Assembly (NCBI GenBank): GCA_963747535.1
Contig: CAVVFX010000002.1
Location: 744,001 to 808,000 of the forward strand
DNA from: CAVVFX01 sp963747535
GTDB lineage: Bacteria > Acidobacteriota > Terriglobia > Bryobacterales > Bryobacteraceae
Direction: 5' to 3'
DNA: 64,000 nucleotides
Numbering within the stretch: the first letter of the stretch is position 1; each line of letters opens with the position of its first letter. The position numbers were made by a program, and so were the translations under genes. The notes beneath the pieces were generated by a model that had not been told where the DNA came from, made no database searches, and saw nothing but the letters and a program-made list of their open reading frames with translations. Positions 35,322 to 43,014 of this stretch are shown one piece after another.

Positions 35322-35570
35322 TCACGGCTGATTCAGGTTGCCCAACGGGTCCACGGGTCCGGTGCGCTGAGAGACAGCGAGCCGATCGAAGCTCTTCCGG
35401 AAACCGCCAACCGGGTCGGCCATCCCGTCGTCCGGGACTGTAAAGCGATCGCCCCCCGAGTGGCTTACCGGCTGTCCGTCGAAGAATTCAACCTCGTAAT
35501 CCATGGCCCACTCGGTCGGGAATCTTTCCACCGGTTGGACTACCGTTCGTTGCCATCTTATTGCATCCAT
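35322..35570 (-). CDS. Small hypothetical protein (82 aa)
   Basis: Starts at ATG 35570 with AGGAGA about seven bases upstream. The protein begins DAIRWQRTVVQPVERFP; the middle EVEFFDGQPVSHSGGDRFTV looks like a short beta-rich stretch and the tail is Arg/Pro/Gly rich. No family recognised. It lies 17 bases after the DUF2934 gene on the same strand and is probably co-transcribed with it. Confidence 0.55.
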   Translation of the reverse strand: MDAIRWQRTVVQPVERFPTEWAMDYEVEFFDGQPVSHSGGDRFTVPDDGMADPVGGFRKSFDRLAVSQRTGPVDPLGNLNQP

Positions 35571-35587
35571 GGCTGTTCTCCTGCCGG

Positions 35588-35827
35588 CTAATTGCCATTC
35601 CGAAGTTGTCGCTCCGCCCTGAGCCAGTCCTCTTCCGGCGAGCCACCCTGGCATCCGCGGGCCTCCCAATAAGAGTGGGCGAGCATGGCGATCTTCTCCG
35701 GCCCGATTTGAAGGTTCGCGGACGACACGCTGCCGCCGGCTTGCGGAGCGGGCGGCGCTGTTGCAGATACGATTGCAGCGCTTTGGGGAATCTTGGCCTT
35801 AACCCGTCTGGCTGAGGGTGCGGACAT
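35588..35827 (-). CDS. DUF2934 protein
   Basis: A 79-residue protein. The C-terminal half carries the DUF2934 pattern: EKIAMLAHSYWEARGCQGG then SPEEDWLRAERQLR. The N-terminal half is basic and Ala/Pro rich (SARRVKAKIPQSAAI). The ATG at 35827 has GGAG about nine bases upstream; a TTG at 35833 would add two residues. DUF2934 proteins are common in Acidobacteriota, often beside stress genes; their role is not known. Confidence 0.75.
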   Translation of the reverse strand: MSAPSARRVKAKIPQSAAIVSATAPPAPQAGGSVSSANLQIGPEKIAMLAHSYWEARGCQGGSPEEDWLRAERQLRNGN

Positions 35828-35866
35828 GTGCAATACTCCTTTAGTTTGAAGGTTTTAAGTTGAAAA

Positions 35867-36382
35867 TCAGAGACAGCTGCCGGCTGCAGCCGCTCGTAAT
35901 CCGCCGCGCATCGGACTCCGGGCAAATTCCAGATCCCTCCGCTGGACGGATTTCAGCCAAGACACACTCTGCCATGCCGACCACGCGCTCTCCGTCACAC
36001 GAAGAACTTCCTCGGGCACGAATGGAGCGCACAACAGGAGGTCAAAGGCTCCAAGATTGAGGACTTCCACCCAGAGCCGCTCGTCAGCCAGGCGTGAACA
36101 CACGATGAGGCTCGGACGAACCATCAGGTTGTCGAGCTCCGCCAACAGAAGTTTCCAGTCGCCATCCGGCAAACTGCGTTCGCAGATCACCACGGATATT
36201 TCCGTGTGATTGCGGTGAACCATCTTCAGACCCTCAGCCGCCGTCCGGGCCCCCTGGACCTGCCAGCGCGAGCCACGGAAGATGCTTTTGAGTGAATCAT
36301 GGTCCTCATTGCGAGGACTAACCAGTAAAACCGACTGCGGGTTTTCCGGCAACGGCGCCAAAGTACCGGACATATATGACAA
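35867..36382 (-). CDS. Stand-alone receiver-like protein with degenerate phospho-site
   Basis: A 171-residue protein with a receiver fold at about residues 16-135 (SVLLVSPRNEDHDSLKSIF, AAEGLKMVHRNHTEISVVIC, RPSLIVCSRLADERLWVEVL, LGAFDLLLCAPFVPEEVLRV). In strand 3 the phospho-accepting Asp is replaced by Glu (ICERSLPDGDW), and the usual Lys-Pro-Phe before the last helix reads Ala-Pro-Phe. No output domain follows. It is therefore probably a phosphorylation-independent pseudo-receiver. It lies upstream of the DUF2934 gene on the same strand and behind a perfect palindrome at 36520-36537. Confidence 0.75.
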   Translation of the reverse strand: MSYMSGTLAPLPENPQSVLLVSPRNEDHDSLKSIFRGSRWQVQGARTAAEGLKMVHRNHTEISVVICERSLPDGDWKLLLAELDNLMVRPSLIVCSRLADERLWVEVLNLGAFDLLLCAPFVPEEVLRVTESAWSAWQSVSWLKSVQRRDLEFARSPMRGGLRAAAAGSCL

Positions 36383-36519
36383 CTGTCCTTCCTCTTATTT
36401 TTCCGGCTGTCGCTACAGGCTACTCCCCTGCGGCCGGGCTGCTCGGGTCAGCCGCCTGGGATTTTATCTAGGCCTTTTGGGGCTTAATTTCAAGCTATTC
36501 CCGTGCGATAGGGGATGGT

Positions 36520-36537
36520 ACTAGGAGTACTCCTAGT
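36520..36537. promoter_or_regulatory. Perfect 18-bp palindrome, candidate operator
   Basis: ACTAGGAGTACTCCTAGT is fully self-complementary. It lies between the stop of the NarL-type regulator and the start of the pseudo-receiver gene, so it is in the upstream region of the latter. The half TACTCCT fits the NarL heptamer consensus TACYYMT. Related CTAG palindromes lie at 42847-42859 and 43986-44001. Confidence 0.5.
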
Positions 36538-36543
36538 TTACCG

Positions 36544-37188
36544 TTACAGGGAAGTCATGCCTTGCTTAAGGCCATATTTCGTTATTTCAGCGCTGCTGCG
36601 AAGCCCTAATTGCGCCATGATTCGGTATTTATGGAACTCTGCCGTCTTGATCGAGATATGCAGGATGGCGGAGACTTCCTTGAGGCTCTTTCCCTCCGCC
36701 AGCAATTGTAGGACTTCCCGCTGACGGGGCGTAAGCTCGGAATGGATGCCGGTCCGAAAACTGGCCCGTTGCATCTGGGCCAGCACCACGTCCCGATCGA
36801 TGGACTGCGTCACGAAGATCCGTCCGCTGAGCGCCTCTCGAATCGCCTCCAGGATCTCGGCTCCGGCGGCGCTCTTTAAGACATACGCCGATCCGCCGGC
36901 ACGCAGCGCCTCGGACGCGAAGGTCACATCGGAGTGCATGGTGAGGAAAACAATTTTCACTTTCCGGTTGGTTTTCCTGATCTGAAAGGCGGCTTCTACA
37001 CCGTTGAGCAAAGGCATCGAGATATCGGCGACGATGATATCGGGCCGGAGTCGCTCAGCGGCGGTTACCAGCGCGCGCCCGTCCCTCACTTCGGCGACGA
37101 CTTCGAAATCGGGCTCCAGGATGCTTCTTAGGCCTGCGGTGACAATCGCATGGTCGTCGGCCAACAACACACGGGGAGGGGACTTCAT
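36544..37188 (-). CDS. NarL/FixJ-family response regulator
   Basis: A 214-residue regulator: receiver at residues 1-120 (RVLLADDHAIVTAGLRSIL, phospho-Asp in DIIVADISMPLLNG, Lys in YVLKSAAGAEIL) and a LuxR-type helix-turn-helix at about 148-205 (LTPRQREVLQLLAEGKSLKE, VSAILHISIKTAEFHKYRIM). It starts two bases after the stop of the sensor kinase and is almost certainly its partner. Confidence 0.93.
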   Translation of the reverse strand: MKSPPRVLLADDHAIVTAGLRSILEPDFEVVAEVRDGRALVTAAERLRPDIIVADISMPLLNGVEAAFQIRKTNRKVKIVFLTMHSDVTFASEALRAGGSAYVLKSAAGAEILEAIREALSGRIFVTQSIDRDVVLAQMQRASFRTGIHSELTPRQREVLQLLAEGKSLKEVSAILHISIKTAEFHKYRIMAQLGLRSSAEITKYGLKQGMTSL

Positions 37189-37190
37189 AC

Positions 37191-38945
37191 CTAAATCCTG
37201 CGCCAGGGAACACGAACCTCGACACGCGTCCCCGTTCCCGGCTCAGACTGAATAGAGAAAGTACCGTTTACCAAGCGGACGCGTTCATCCATACTGACTA
37301 GGCCCAGACCGCCTTTACCTCTGGCTTCTTCGATGTCGAAGCCGTCGCCGAAATCCTCGATCAGCAGCGCGATCTCTTGGTTGTCGCCTTTGAGAGTGAC
37401 GCGAACCCGGACCGCCGAAGCGTGTTTGCCAATGTTCCGCAAGCTCTCCTGGGCTACACGGTACAGGCACAAGGAGACGTCTTCGGGCAAACGCATCCGG
37501 ACGTTCTCAACCGACAATTCCGCCGGAATGTCATACCGTTCAGAAAACGCCAGGCACTCATTGTTGAGGGCGGCGGCCAGCCCGAGATCGTCGAGGATAG
37601 CGGGGTGGAGTCGCCGCGACATCTGATGGATGTCCTTCGCCAAGCTATTAATCTGCCCGGCGATCTGACGTAACCGGTCGTTAAGCGCTTCGGCAGAATC
37701 AGGCGGCCTATGCGCGAGGGAGTCGATCTTCATCCCTAAGGCCGCCAGTTTCTGGCCGAAAACGTCGTGGAGTTCCCGGGCGAGGCGCTTGCTCTCCGCC
37801 TCCTGCGAGGAGATGAGCCTGGCCGTCAATGCCTGGAGTTCCTGCTGGTACTGGAGGAGCGCGGCTTCACCCTGCTTCAGTTCCGTGATGTCACGACCGG
37901 TGGACTGAAACTCAACGATCCGGCCCTGATCGTCGAAGAAAGCGCGCGTGATCCACTGACGCCAAGGCCCATCCGGCGCCTTCCCCTGGCGCACGGAGGT
38001 TTTAACCGGGTACTCGATGTTGAATCCGGCCAAATGCTGGCGAGCCGCATCATGGTCGATGTCGGCGACCAACTCTTCGATAAAGTTGTGCCCGATCAAC
38101 TCTTCCCGGCGGCGGCCGAAATAGCGGCAGTAGGCGTCGTTGGCGAAAGTGAGAGTTCCGTCAGGCAGGTACCGGCAAATTAATTCGACCTGGTCTTCTA
38201 CGATGGCGCGATATCGTGCTTCGCTCGCGCCAAGCTCCTTGGTCGCCTCAAGCTGACCCGTGGCGTCTTGGATGGCTAGAAGGATCATACCCGTGCCCGC
38301 TCCCGCATGATGAATCTGGCGGGCGTTGAGCAGCATATGCCGGTGGCCAATGGACGGGAACACGTGCTCCACTGCGAAGTCATCGATACGGGCATCCCGC
38401 GGCAGAAGTTCTTCCAGCAATTGGCGCAGCCGTGGAATGTCCCACTGGCCGTCTCCCAGTTCAAAGATCGACCGGCCCAACGTTTCCGATTCCGAAACCC
38501 GGAAAGTCTGCTGAAAGCTCGTGTTGGCACTCAGCACACGCATTTCGCCATCGAGAACCAGGAGCGGTTCCCGTATGGTCTCCATGATGGCTTTGGCGTA
38601 GTCACGAGCCTGCCGGACCTGGTCGAGACTGCGCTTCACCGGATCTATTTCTACTAACGCCATCATGAGACCGTTCATCTCATTGTCGGCGATTTTGCAG
38701 GGCTGCATGGTGAGTGTGTACCAGTTCCCCTGGTGATCCTGAACCTCGCACGTCACGGTACGGAGGTGGTCCAGCACCTCCGAAAACAACTGGTTCCAAT
38801 CGGTGATCATCAGGTTGGTCGCGAGTTGATCGAAGGGTCGCCCGGCACCGGCAGGCAGCAGTCCGAGAACCTTCTCCGCAGCCGGCGTGAAACGCCGGAC
38901 TCGCAAGTCGCGATCCAGAATGACGATTACCTCGTTGCTGGCCAT
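37191..38945 (-). CDS. Multi-PAS sensor histidine kinase (HisKA_3 type)
   Basis: 584 residues, no membrane segment, so cytoplasmic. PAS-like units lie at ~1-110 (DRDLRVRRFTPAAEKVLGLL), ~115-235 (EPLLVLDGEMRVLSANTSFQ) and ~245-370 (QVELICRYLPDGTLTFANDA). The dimerisation helix carries the phospho-His near residue 391 (SKRLARELHDVFGQKLAALG), followed by a HATPase (GLGLVSMDERVRLVNGTFSI). The first two PAS units match the part that normally follows CheB-CheR in large chemotaxis-like fusion kinases, so this looks like a version without that N-terminus. GGAGGGG lies upstream of the ATG. It forms an operon with the NarL-type regulator. Confidence 0.9.
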   Translation of the reverse strand: MASNEVIVILDRDLRVRRFTPAAEKVLGLLPAGAGRPFDQLATNLMITDWNQLFSEVLDHLRTVTCEVQDHQGNWYTLTMQPCKIADNEMNGLMMALVEIDPVKRSLDQVRQARDYAKAIMETIREPLLVLDGEMRVLSANTSFQQTFRVSESETLGRSIFELGDGQWDIPRLRQLLEELLPRDARIDDFAVEHVFPSIGHRHMLLNARQIHHAGAGTGMILLAIQDATGQLEATKELGASEARYRAIVEDQVELICRYLPDGTLTFANDAYCRYFGRRREELIGHNFIEELVADIDHDAARQHLAGFNIEYPVKTSVRQGKAPDGPWRQWITRAFFDDQGRIVEFQSTGRDITELKQGEAALLQYQQELQALTARLISSQEAESKRLARELHDVFGQKLAALGMKIDSLAHRPPDSAEALNDRLRQIAGQINSLAKDIHQMSRRLHPAILDDLGLAAALNNECLAFSERYDIPAELSVENVRMRLPEDVSLCLYRVAQESLRNIGKHASAVRVRVTLKGDNQEIALLIEDFGDGFDIEEARGKGGLGLVSMDERVRLVNGTFSIQSEPGTGTRVEVRVPWRRI

Positions 38946-39096
38946 AGAAGGCTCGCTTCCCCTCCGGGTAAACTTCGAGGGCGATCTTCCCGGAGCCTTG
39001 TCGCACAGTAATCACCTTAGCGTCGCCTCGTTGTTCCTCTAGGGGACGCCGTCCGGAGGCGGCTTTTTTATCAGGCTGCCGGGGATGCGATTGGGC

Positions 39097-39486
39097 TCAG
39101 TATCTCGATCGCCAGTACGGAACTCCGTTTCGGTCCCGAAGATACAGCGTCGACTGGCCTTTGGTCACCTCGCGTGCCAGGACAATAGAGCCGCCGGAAA
39201 ACTTGACTTTCGAGCCTATCACGTGAATTCTGTCGCCCCTGGCGAATACGATTTCGAACTCCTTAATGAAACTGGCCGGTCCGAGATAGATATCGACAGT
39301 CGCATCGGTCTCGGTCCTCGCGGTCAGACGAATGCCGTCGAATTCGTTCTCTCCCGCCATATCCCGAATTTCAGATAATACAACCTGTAAATCTACGACC
39401 GTGGCCGAATCGTAGCGCGGCTCCGGCCCGGTTTTGGGTACTACCGCCAGCAGGCTCAACAGAACCGCCAGTGCATTGAACGCCAT
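39097..39486 (-). CDS. Secreted small beta-rich protein of unknown function
   Basis: 129 residues with a signal peptide (FNALAVLLSLLAVVP). The mature part alternates short strands (GIRLTARTETDATVDIYLGP, FEIVFARGDRIHVIGSKVKF, SIVLAREVTKGQSTLYLRDR), compatible with an OB-like fold. It ends NGVPYWRSRY, a tail often seen on small acidobacterial exported proteins. It follows the cytochrome c gene on the same strand. Confidence 0.6.
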   Translation of the reverse strand: MAFNALAVLLSLLAVVPKTGPEPRYDSATVVDLQVVLSEIRDMAGENEFDGIRLTARTETDATVDIYLGPASFIKEFEIVFARGDRIHVIGSKVKFSGGSIVLAREVTKGQSTLYLRDRNGVPYWRSRY

Positions 39487-39542
39487 ACAATCGCTCCTTC
39501 GTTATTCATTCGCACGCCCTCCCCCACGTATCAACGGCGCCC

Positions 39543-39989
39543 TCAGTTGTAAATAAATGGAGGCGGCCATTGCCGGACAACGTACCGTGACTGGAGGAAT
39601 GCGACGATATCGATCATTTGTTGCGTATCCATCTTCCCGGCATAACCGGGCATTATTGACTTACCGCCGGAAGTGATCTGGTCCTTCGGATAGGGTGCAA
39701 GCCGATAAGAGGGATCGAGCATGGAAGTAACCAGGTAAGCATCACTGAGTCTTTGGTCTACCTCGCCTCCGAGGGTGACGGGAATCGCCGGGTGCACGGT
39801 GGGAGCCGGCAGGTCTGCTCCCGATACTGCGTGGCAGGAGTGGCATCCCAGTTCTACGAAGGCGGCTTTTCCCCGGTCGACATCACCGCCCTTCGGCAGG
39901 TGAAAGGCCGACGACGAGTGACGGGAATCGCACGCCACACACGCTCCGATCAGGGCTGCGAGGGCTGCTAGTCTCGAACAATACAGCAT
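39543..39989 (-). CDS. Cytochrome c lipoprotein
   Basis: 148 residues. The N-terminus has a lipoprotein signal (LAALAALIGAC, lipid Cys near residue 17). One heme-binding CHSCH motif occurs in FVELGCHSCHAVSG, and the distal Met is probably in SIMPGYAGKMD. LDPSYRLAPYP is typical of cytochrome c domains attached to electron chains with an oxidase. ATG 39989 has AAAGGA upstream. A tiny membrane protein gene precedes it by 43 bases on the same strand. Confidence 0.85.
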   Translation of the reverse strand: MLYCSRLAALAALIGACVACDSRHSSSAFHLPKGGDVDRGKAAFVELGCHSCHAVSGADLPAPTVHPAIPVTLGGEVDQRLSDAYLVTSMLDPSYRLAPYPKDQITSGGKSIMPGYAGKMDTQQMIDIVAFLQSRYVVRQWPPPFIYN

Positions 39990-40032
39990 GTATGAACCAT
40001 CCTTTACGGAAGCCGGGCCACACCTTGTACAG

Positions 40033-40206
40033 CTATGGCCGCGGGAGCAATGAATTAGTCTCTTCAATCAGACTGATGCCCGCGAAGACGATCGCGAGAA
40101 GTAGAAGTGTGATTAGGAGGAACCCGGCTGTGCGAAGTCCCTGTTCCGTATTGAGTTGCAGGAAGTCCGGAAGCCGCGAGTGATGCGCGTGAAGGCCATG
40201 TGTCAT
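40033..40206 (-). CDS. Very small single-span membrane protein (57 aa)
   Basis: A 57-codon frame with ATG at 40206 and a strong GGAGGTGTT just upstream. The N-terminus is His-rich (THGLHAHHSRLPDF), followed by one membrane helix (AGFLLITLLLLAIVFAGISL, residues 27-46) and a short tail. It precedes the cytochrome c lipoprotein on the same strand. It may be a small subunit or assembly factor for a respiratory complex; that is a guess from position. Confidence 0.6.
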   Translation of the reverse strand: MTHGLHAHHSRLPDFLQLNTEQGLRTAGFLLITLLLLAIVFAGISLIEETNSLLPRP

Positions 40207-40320
40207 GCCAACACCTCCCCAATCTCCGCAAGGAGATTTCCTGCCTTAATTTTAGATCCAAATGTCCTGAATGGAGCACATATATTTGGCACGGCAGTGC
40301 TCGAGGGCGTGCTCTCGAAT

Positions 40321-40470
40321 AGGGCTGCTGCGCAGCCGGCAGACCACCAAAAACGATGGTCTGCCTTACGGCAGGCCAAAGGCCTGCTCCACAAAATTCG
40401 TCGCAGGCCGCGACGAAGAATCAACCGTTTGCAAGCCTTGTGGTGCCAGGCCTTTGGCCTGCGCAAATTC
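40321..40470. repeat. Mosaic palindromic repeat, copy D (compound)
   Basis: Contains in order GGCTGCTGCGCAGCC, GCAGACCACC...GATGGTCTGC (hairpin), GCAGGCCAAAGGCCTGCTCC, GAAGAATCAACCGTTTGCAA and CCAGGCCTTTGGCCTGCGC. It combines modules that occur singly at 15931, 17681, 30250, 33796, 44174 and 51073. It lies between the divergent small membrane protein and SIS-domain genes. Confidence 0.75.
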
Positions 40471-40535
40471 ATTGCCCGGCCGGCGCGCCGCGGTTCTTGC
40501 AGGCGCGGTTCGGATTTGATAGTACTCTCAAGCTT

Positions 40536-41570
40536 ATGTCGAAGATGCTTGAAGAGATCCGCCACCAGCCCGAAGCCCTGGAGCGGACTTTGCGGGCCGA
40601 GTTACCACATGCCGAGAAATTCAAGTCGGCGTTGACCCGGACGAAGCCGCGCCTGATTATCCTGGTGGCTCGCGGGACCTCTGACAACGCGGCCCAGTTC
40701 GGACGCTACCTGCTGGAGATCACCACCGGTATCCCCGTGTCGCTGTGTGCCCCCTCGGTGCATACGCTGTATCGCGCACAACTCGACCTGTCGGAGGCGT
40801 TGGTGATCGCCATCTCGCAATCGGGTGAATCGACCGACACCAACGAGGTCCTTCGCAACGCCCGCGAGCGCGGAGCGATGACCGTGGGGATCACCAACGA
40901 AGCGAAGAGTTCGCTCAGCAAACTGGCGGAGCGAGTCTTTCTTGTCCGCGCGGGTAAGGAGCGGAGTGTCGCCGCGACCAAGACCTACACTGGCCAGATC
41001 ATGCTGCTCTATTTGCTCGCTTATGCCTTGGGCGCCGACTTGAAGATCGAGGATCTGCGCCGCATCCCCGACTTCGCCGCCCAAGCCCTCAAACTGGAAG
41101 ACGAGATGACCAACCTCGCAGGACGATACCGATTCATGGATCATGCCGTGGTGGTGGGACGGGGCCTGAATTATTCGAACGCGTTCGAATTCGCGCTCAA
41201 GCTGATGGAGACGTGCTATGTGGTGGCCGAGCGGTTCTCTTCCGCCGACTTCCTGCACGGCCCGATCGCGCTGGTGGAGGCCAACTTCCCGATGTTCGTG
41301 TTCGCTCCGTCAGGCGTAACCTGGCCGGGAATGAAGGACACCATCTCCAAGCTCCAGTTGCTGCGCGCCGAGACCGTAGTCATCACCGACGAAGCCAACA
41401 AATCGGTGACGGCGTCGCGCGTCGTTCGCATTCCGGCGAAACTCCCGGAACTCCTGACGCCGATTCCCTATATCGTGCCGGCACAACTCCTGGCCGCGTG
41501 CCTGGCTTCCGAAAAGGGTCTCGATCCGGACAAGCCGCGAACGCTGAACAAAATCACCCGGACGATGTAA
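40536..41570 (+). CDS. SIS-domain sugar isomerase/deaminase (GlmS C-terminal-like)
   Basis: 344 residues with two SIS domains, at ~30-165 (RLIILVARGTSDNAAQFGRY, VIAISQSGESTDTNEVLRNA) and ~195-330 (HAVVVGRGLNYSNAFEFALK, FLHGPIALVEANFPMFVF). KERSVAATKTYTGQ and the C-terminal LDPDKPRTLNKITRTM match the isomerase half of glucosamine-6-phosphate synthase and its stand-alone relatives (NagB-II, AgaS, FrlB). The glutaminase domain is absent. It probably converts an amino-sugar phosphate to fructose 6-phosphate plus ammonia. ATG 40536 gives the usual N-terminus; upstream open frame lies in the repeat. Confidence 0.88.
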   Translation: MSKMLEEIRHQPEALERTLRAELPHAEKFKSALTRTKPRLIILVARGTSDNAAQFGRYLLEITTGIPVSLCAPSVHTLYRAQLDLSEALVIAISQSGESTDTNEVLRNARERGAMTVGITNEAKSSLSKLAERVFLVRAGKERSVAATKTYTGQIMLLYLLAYALGADLKIEDLRRIPDFAAQALKLEDEMTNLAGRYRFMDHAVVVGRGLNYSNAFEFALKLMETCYVVAERFSSADFLHGPIALVEANFPMFVFAPSGVTWPGMKDTISKLQLLRAETVVITDEANKSVTASRVVRIPAKLPELLTPIPYIVPAQLLAACLASEKGLDPDKPRTLNKITRTM

Positions 41571-41793
41571 GTGGGGGGTGGGGCTCCATAGCGGCTGACG
41601 ACAAGCCGCTAACCGCGGGGCTGGCCCACGTTCCAATGCGTCTGAAACTTGCGCCTTTGCCGCCGCGAGCGAAGTTTGGCCGCAGTTCCGGAAGAATACA
41701 GGAATGCCCGGCTGCGTGGCAGTTAAAGCGCGCTTCAGGAGTCCACCCAAACCCTAAGTGAACCCCCACAAACTTAAGACCGCCTGGCGACTT

Positions 41794-41901
41794 CTAGAAA
41801 TCCTCTTCTTCTTTTTTCTTGCCCTTGCGGCGCATGATAACGATTGCGACCAGAACCACTGCGAGGATTCCGCAGACGACCTGTACCATGGTTGTGCTCA
41901 T
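41794..41901 (-). CDS. Very small single-span membrane protein (35 aa)
   Basis: A 35-codon frame from ATG 41901, with AAGGAGAG nine bases upstream. It reads as one membrane helix (MVQVVCGILAVVLVAIVIM) followed by a strongly charged end RRKGKKKEEEDF. The SD, the clean helix and the charged tail support a real gene. Function unknown; such one-helix proteins often sit beside larger complexes, but no partner is evident here. Confidence 0.6.
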   Translation of the reverse strand: MSTTMVQVVCGILAVVLVAIVIMRRKGKKKEEEDF

Positions 41902-42032
41902 GAAAATGTGCTCTCCTTAACGAGTTCGATTATAGCAATCGATGGACTAGTGCAAAACCCCGACAAGTACGCGGAGTTGCAAACACGCGTCTCCAGCTGC
42001 TAACGCAACAACTTCCAGACGGCTAACTTCTT

Positions 42033-42794
42033 TTAGGTTCCCAGGTGCAGGTTGTTGTGGATGGCGTACAGCGCCAGTTCGAGCCGGTCCGAAACTCCCA
42101 GCTTGTCAAAGATATTGTGGAGATGGTTCTTTACGGTTTGCTCGCTGATGAACATCTTCTCCGCCATCTCTTTGTTCTTGTAGCCCTGAGCGACCAAACC
42201 TACAATCTCGCGTTCCCGGGTGCTGAGCGAACCTGAGTCCCGTTCCCGGCCCGCAATCCGCCTGGGCATTTCGTTTTTGGAAGCGAACTGCCGAACTACT
42301 TCAGCGGTTGTATTCCGGTCCAACCACATTTCACCGGCATGGACCTTGCGGATACTCTTGATGAGCAGTTCCGTCGGAGTACTTTTCTGGACAATGCCGG
42401 CAGTCCCGAAGCGCACTGCCTGGAGCATTTCGTCCCGTTCCTCGGAGGAAGTCAACAGGATGACTTTAACTTCAGGATGCGCGGACCGCAGACGCTGCAG
42501 AGTGACCAGTCCGTCCTGTCCGGGCATGGTAAGATCCAGCAGAACGACATCCGGCTGGTGCCGCGCCGTCATTTCGAGAACCTCATCGCCGTGTCCTGCC
42601 TCAGCCACCACGTTGAAATCGGGGACTGCAGAGAGGAGCTTTCGTACGCCATCACGGAACAGCAGATGGTCATCGGCGATCAGAATGCGAATCCGCTGAC
42701 TGGGATCTCCAACGGGTGTGGTGGAAGGACGGTTCCCGCTCCCCGGACCACTAGTTGCGGTATTGATCGAAATCGGAACTCGGTTCGTACTCAT
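42033..42794 (-). CDS. NarL/FixJ-family response regulator
   Basis: 253 residues: a 33-residue Ser/Thr/Pro-rich head, a receiver (IRILIADDHLLFRDGVRKLL, phospho-Asp in DVVLLDLTMPGQDG, Thr-Ser/Lys in LLTSSEERD and GIVQKSTPTELL) and a LuxR HTH (LSTREREIVGLVAQGYKNKE, MFISEQTVKNHLHNIFDKLG). No kinase is adjacent, so it is an orphan. The palindrome at 42847-42859 lies about 50 bases upstream of its start and may be an operator. Confidence 0.92.
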   Translation of the reverse strand: MSTNRVPISINTATSGPGSGNRPSTTPVGDPSQRIRILIADDHLLFRDGVRKLLSAVPDFNVVAEAGHGDEVLEMTARHQPDVVLLDLTMPGQDGLVTLQRLRSAHPEVKVILLTSSEERDEMLQAVRFGTAGIVQKSTPTELLIKSIRKVHAGEMWLDRNTTAEVVRQFASKNEMPRRIAGRERDSGSLSTREREIVGLVAQGYKNKEMAEKMFISEQTVKNHLHNIFDKLGVSDRLELALYAIHNNLHLGT

Positions 42795-42846
42795 TGGTTC
42801 ACTCCCGTACCTTTCACTGTACCCGTTACCTATGATTCTAGAGTCC

Positions 42847-42859
42847 TAGTAGTACTAGC
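42847..42859. promoter_or_regulatory. CTAGTA-G-TACTAG palindrome upstream of the orphan NarL regulator
   Basis: A 13-base odd-centred perfect palindrome 53 bases upstream of the start codon at 42794. CTAG-containing palindromes also lie at 36520-36537 (upstream of the pseudo-receiver) and as GGTACTAGCCTAGTTT at 43986-44001. Confidence 0.4.
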
Positions 42860-43014
42860 GTCAATGCCTTTATATTTTTTTAATGCCAAAGGATCTACGT
42901 AAAACTTCCCTAAAGCACTACGTACTCTAACCTGCGATCTAACAGTAACCCGCCCAACCGTGCATCGCTTCGCCTAAACAGTTCATCGGCACAATCTTTG
43001 GTAATGTTTAGTCT

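Noticed and set aside
39050..39072. GCCG...CGGC hairpin followed by TTTTTT on the plus strand
   Set aside because: No plus-strand gene runs into it; flanking genes are on the minus strand, so a terminator role could not be supported.
41571..41793. AGCGGCT...AGCCGCT hairpin after the SIS-domain gene as a terminator
   Set aside because: No T-run follows; left unassigned.
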